From Apostichopus japonicus (taxonomy: Eukaryota > Echinodermata > Holothuroidea > Aspidochirotida > Stichopodidae): a stretch of DNA of 64,000 nt. Each line of letters starts with the position of its first letter. Positions within the stretch are counted from its first letter, which is position 1. The notes beneath the pieces were generated by a model. That model was not told the DNA's origin. It made no database searches and saw only the letters and a program-made list of their open reading frames with translations. The stretch is taken from positions 9,247,001-9,311,000 of the forward strand of contig NC_092569.1 in NCBI RefSeq assembly GCF_037975245.1. The letters run 5' to 3'. Position numbers and translations under genes: made by a program. Positions 59,000-64,000 of this stretch are shown in pieces.

Positions 59000-61600
59000 T
59001 ATTTTCATTAATTAACCTTCTGTTTGGACTCAGCAACTGTGTTTAGTCTCTCAATTTTTCTATTTCTTACTTGAAACTGTCGTCACAAAATCATTTGATA
59101 TTTTTTAGAATGTTAAACATCGCTGCTTGTAAATAGCCAAATTGTATTTCTATACCAGTCCACGTTGATGTTTTGAAATATTGTTCAGATGATGTAACCA
59201 TTATCATATAAAGATATAAATAAAGCCATGCTGTTGATTGAAGACCCCATCTCAACATTATGTCCCGCTCTCAAGATATGGTTGAGTGATTTTGACTGAC
59301 CAAAACCTCCTTTTATACTCTTGGATATGGATCACAGTAGCTGTACGTGATATAAAATTTAATTGTTCTTCAAGACTTTTACCTACTAATTATAATGTTC
59401 TTGTTGCTTAAATAGCAACAAATAACTTATCCATATGATTCCCGTAAGAAGGAAATACATTCCGTGTATTGGCTATGGAAACAAACAAGACCAAAGAAAA
59501 AAGTGTTTTCACAGAGGAACGAAAGTATTAAACTTGAACATGTTAACCAAACTCCTTTTGGTTACATATTGGCGCTTCGATTGGGTTGTGTCCTTAAAAA
59601 AACAGTGAAAATGAGGTAAACCAGTATTTGACCAATGCGGTTTAAAGTTGCAACTGGTTACCCTACCTCCACTCAGTAAAAGCTCGAATATCTACCGCCA
59701 TGATTCACGAACACCAGGCTCATGACTGTGTATCTATGTGTGTACATGAGAGAAAAAGAAATTCCTGTCACCTGAAGTCAAACAATATATAGAACAGCAC
59801 TCATCCGTTGTCCAGATAAAGGGATAAAGTAAGGGATGTGTCATCAGTTGTAGTTAATACAATAGAAAAAAGTTCGTATGCATTTGTATTTCATTCAGAC
59901 TGAGGATTCACAAGTACCCATATGTCATTTGAAAAGAATCACCATCTCTTCAGAAGAATTACATTGGTTAAGATGCTTTCTTAGGATTGTGTTAATATTA
60001 TTATGTAGTCACCAAAGTGTGATATCAAAGACTATTTTCATCTACAAAGTATACTAATACAGAATATACAACAATTGTCTGTCCTCGGCTACCTTGTGTG
60101 ACCAATCATGGATAGCATAAAAATAAGCTACATAATCACATAACGTAACCTTTTGAAATCCCATATACTATTCTGTGGTGGGTAACCTTTACCAGAAGCT
60201 ATTAAATGGCCAATCATTTCCCACTCTCCCTTACAAATTGAGCCAGATGTCTGCAAAGCCAGATGTCTGCTCACTCAACGAGTTACCCAATGAAAGAGCC
60301 ACATGTATGGTACATTACCATTATCAGATATTTTCTGTGGTTGGGTACACATACCAGAAAACCGTCAATCCCCCCTCATCAAATTGCCAGAGAAGCTCAA
60401 CGAATATCCCCATAAACTGATAAATGTGCAGCATATCACCATGTAGCAAAAAGGACTTTTGCCATAAATTAACTATGCTAGAGTGTATCCCTACTAGAAG
60501 TCATAATCCGCAAAACCCCACTTTCCCCAGTTCCATCCACTGAGCTACATCAACACAGTGAATGACTGAATCTAACCTATTCAGCTTACCACCAAGTGCA
60601 TTGGTGATCGTCGCAAGAAATTTTCTGCGGTTGGGTAGCCCTTTCAGACGTTCCTAATTCCTGATGGCAACTCACTGCGCTGGACCTTTACCTCCTCCCT
60701 TGTACACACATTAAATTCTGGTACATGCAGGGAAATGCTACTCAAATGACAGGTAGGGAAACTCTGCATTTCACTGATATATAGATATAGGTCTGACTGT
60801 CTAAAACGACGGTCCGTAAACCATGCATGGGTCGCGAAACATTCCTACTAGTGTCGCGGGATTTCTTCAAACGTCGGACATACTATCTACAGTTTTCAGA
60901 TGTCCAAGCTAGCTTTCACCCACTCGAGCATCGGTTCTGAGGGTAGGAGTATGTTACGTTGGCATGGTTTAGTCCTTGTGTAAGCTCGTTGGCCTAAACG
61001 TGTGCTTACCGTTGTTCATACAGTAACCAGCTGTAAATATAACGTTTAACGTCACGCTGGTCTAGTTCTGTTTTATGTTGACGGGGGTGTGGACGTTTAT
61101 GGGCTTCTGGCACGGGTACGCACCATAGAAAGTAAAATGACTTTTGATGATGCATGTGACTATGGTGGGAAGTCTTAGAGCATAAGTTTGATGAGTTACT
61201 CAATGCGTTGATGTAGTTCATTTAGATTGGCGAGGAGGTGGTGGGGTGGAATATATGTATCGTAGATCCATCACATCATATTTCTTTGAATGGGGATAAT
61301 TTTAGGAACCCCATTACCACATACACCACAGGAATCCCGGCAGACGTCCAGTTCCTTGTAATTTGATCTATTGTAACGTAAGCTCTATACAAAGAACCTA
61401 TGTGGACGTAACTACATTTATAATCTATAGTCAGAGACGTGCACATGATTTCAATATAATGTACAATGATTCGTTCAATATTTTTTTATTTCCTTACATT
61501 ATTTTGGATACAGTTTGGGAAGCAAGATTTGCTCGATTCCAAGACTAAATCACTATAGACTTGAAAGGAGCTAAAAGTGTGTAGTAAAATAGAACTGTTA
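59000..61600. other. Non-coding stretch; one possible hAT end
   Basis: Near 60808-60880, ACGGTCCGTAAACCATGCAT then GGGTCGCGAAACATT resembles a hAT terminus, without a found partner. 60220-60420 has no recognisable coding signature. Confidence 0.4.
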
Positions 61601-61619
61601 GCCATGAGTGAATGGTTGA

Positions 61620-62890
61620 CATTCAATACATGTATTCAACTACAGGACACATTGATCGCATATACGCACACTAACACCCGAACTACAATTTCTCACACAA
61701 GCAAGGCCGAAACATTGTTATCGTGACGTATCAAGCATTTATTTATTCAGTTATTATTATATACTTTTTAAGACAGGTAACTGACCGATGAGGGACTGAT
61801 CTGATATCTCAAACTATATGACCCTCTACTCACTTAAAAATTTATGCAGTGTATCACAAAACAATGCCTTTACAATATTCAATATTATTAAATTATTTAC
61901 AAAGGAACGGTGAGAATATTTGCTTCACTGCTATAAAAAAGTATTTACATATGTATGCAGGTATATAAACATACGCTTTTAAATGACATGAAACACCAGC
62001 TCTAAATGAAAAAAAGGGATAAAAATAATTGACGTCATATATATTTCTAGACACTTAATCGCTCTCTAAACAACAAGACGTTTTGGTAACAATTTTATGT
62101 ATAATCGCAACAAACATTGTATGTTGACGGTAAGGAACGCGTAATCGATTTTTCATTCGGCAAAATCTTATGAGGCAGAAAGTCATTCAGATGTATCAAA
62201 AAGAAATGTCACAAATATTGTGATCAAGCTAAATTTAAGTCTTTAACATATTTTGCCACGCCCCTTTGAGAATTAAATCTATTTCCTAATTATTCGGCAT
62301 TGACGGTTCGTTGGTTGAGATAGAAATTGTTAATCTCTGCCAATGAACGATTTAACTCCTCAAAACTTCTTAAACGCTGGAAAATATAAAGTTCACCGTC
62401 GTCGCCAAACATATATTGACGAATATTTTGTTTGTAATTTAGTTACCATCTGATTTATGTTCTTTCACATATCGGCAGAATAACAATGTTGTTGCCTGAA
62501 CATTTTGCCAAATCAAGCATTTCATTAGGTCATGTTAGTGTCATGTTTTGATCGGATATACTTTAATGAAATTGTGGTATGAATCCTAGTGAAAAGCAAA
62601 TCCCATTGTATGTTCTTCAATATGTTTTTGCACTGTGTACAGTGCTATAGCTAAATGCATGCGTTTTCATGTGCAGTTTGGTTATTTGAAATAAAAATAG
62701 CAAACTCTAGAACTCAAAATTGTTCAATACATTCCCACATCTTTATATATTTTATACCACAGTAAAAAGCAGTTCCTTGTCCTCCTCAGCTGATATTTTT
62801 AAATATTCTTATTGTTGTTTCATGCAGAAATATATGCAAGCACATTGCAAGAACGAAATGAAATATACTGAAACTTTTATGCAATCAACC
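61620..62890. repeat. Duplicated segment, copy B (uninterrupted)
   Basis: Colinear with 7570-7701, 9274-10059 and 12160-12807, and probably with about 13643-13760. It lacks all the hAT-like insertions of copy A. Similarity is interrupted by small length differences. No conserved open frame links the copies, so the unit looks non-coding or is an old repeat. Confidence 0.75.
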
Positions 62891-64000
62891 AATTTTCGCA
62901 AACGTTTTGTATATATTTTTTTTCACGCCTTTATAATGTACTTACGTACCCTAACAGTGTACATGTATGGTGCGCTAGAAACTGACATACTTCTTTGGTT
63001 ATTGGACAAGTCTGTGCCGAGTTTGGTGCGTGTCAAGCTTTATGTGCCTTGGTGAAGTACTAACACGTCACGCAATAACATGCACAGTAGAGAAGATTGC
63101 TTCTTAAATATGAGCTTTCATTTTGCATATGCAACAATAGTATTTTGGAATAAAGGATATCAAATGGTATGTTAATTTGTTTACCCGACTAAACAATACA
63201 GTTAATGATGTTCTCCAAATTTCAAAGTATACCAAAGGCAATTAGATCACCAAGGACTTAATTTTATTTGAATATGTAAATTGGAGTTAAAATATAAACA
63301 AAATATATATATTATACTAAAATTTAAAGTGGACAAATAACTATGATTGCATGCATGCAGAACCCATACAGCTACTGTACAGTTACCACCTAATATAGTA
63401 AGCCATGTCTGGCATTTAAACCAAACAAGGTTAAAAGGCATTATCTTTAGTTGATGAAATAAGTAATGAGAATAATAAACAATGGCATACTCATGCAGTA
63501 CACTGAGAATTAAATGTAATTGTCCACTACATTCCGAAAACAAAAGAAGTAAAGGCAATAGAGGTATGTTTAAGTTAGGCTACAGTGGTGCTTCCATCTC
63601 CATGAATGGAAAAATAACACCGCATACACACGCGCAAGCACCCACAAATGCAGGCACACCATCGGAACTCTTTCGGAAAAACGTAAATTTGTTCTTGCCT
63701 GCATGAACAAAATATTGCCATGACGATTTTTTTTATTATTGCATTTAGTAAAGGAATTATTTGTTCCGACATTTCGACGGTGTAGGTATTAACCAGTTTT
63801 ACTTAATGCCCACTGATGAATTATGCGAAACAATGATTGGAGATTGATAGATGAATGAACAGTTCATAATTCGAGTTTCTTATTTTAATTGATATCGTAT
63901 ACTTAAATAAGGTTTGGCTCTAATTTACATTCCAAGAAACGATTTTCTTATCCCGGAAATGATGACTAATTTACTTGAATTTTGAAAAGGAATGAGTCAC
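62891..64000. other. Non-coding end of window; ribozyme-like words near the end
   Basis: 63811-63835 has CTGATGAATTATGCGAAACA and, about 50 bp upstream, GACATTTCGACGGTG in the opposite sense. These resemble Penelope/SINE terminal motifs, but no hammerhead stem II can be drawn. No gene is recognised. Confidence 0.35.

Noticed and set aside
63745-63850. Possible hammerhead ribozyme (CTGATGA...CGAAACA)
   Set aside because: The six bases between the two core parts cannot form stem II, so at best it is a relic of a Penelope/SINE terminus.

Overview
This is eukaryotic nuclear DNA from an animal, most likely a marine invertebrate deuterostome (an echinoderm is my best guess). The reasons are spliced exons with GT-AG introns, many nested transposons of several classes, long TA microsatellites, tRNA-derived SINEs, Penelope-like and LINE fragments, and frequent TAGGCCTA-type words. 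The order-level guess is inference. There are no bacterial operons, rRNA genes or CRISPR arrays.

Only one complete protein gene can be supported. It is a five-coding-exon gene on the + strand, from 38903 to 57488. It encodes a 223-residue four-transmembrane protein of the CD20-like/MS4A family with a proline-rich cytoplasmic tail ending in a PPxY motif. Intron 1 is about 14 kb and carries LINEs and other repeats. A few other exon-like segments have splice sites and open frames, but I could not identify them: 973-1066 with 1508-1608, 19784-20002, 21822-22010 and 41859-42161.

Layout: 1-3100 holds an unidentified, probably broken exon pair and the C-terminal part of a hAT transposase pseudogene. 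3300-13650 is a stack of non-autonomous hAT-type elements, many with exact 8-bp target-site duplications, G- and C-rich ends and a recurrent hairpin module. They are inserted into a sequence whose uninterrupted paralogue lies at 61620-62890. 13650-26400 is mostly non-coding, with a hairpin-rich repeat, a tRNA-derived relic, a short Penelope/SINE-like insertion, a GGT/GAT minisatellite and tandem repeats. 26425-28556 is another element-in-element nest. 29040-31660 holds two families of tandem repeats. 34150-35100 has a Penelope-like GIY-YIG endonuclease fragment, a hairpin-rich tail and a tRNA-derived SINE. 38128-38790 is a tandem dimer of a roughly 343-bp unit, each copy joining a tRNA-like promoter to an intact type I hammerhead ribozyme on the - strand. 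38903-57488 is the MS4A-like gene. 57500-64000 is non-coding with more SINE copies, the paralogous duplicate and ribozyme-like relics.

The most interesting signals are the tRNA-hammerhead dimer (a candidate retrozyme predicted to release a 341-nt RNA), the hairpin module shared by at least seven hAT-like copies, and the self-documenting nests of insertions with intact target-site duplications. Coordinates, splice phases, duplications and stems were read by eye; homology calls rest on remembered family motifs, with no search run.
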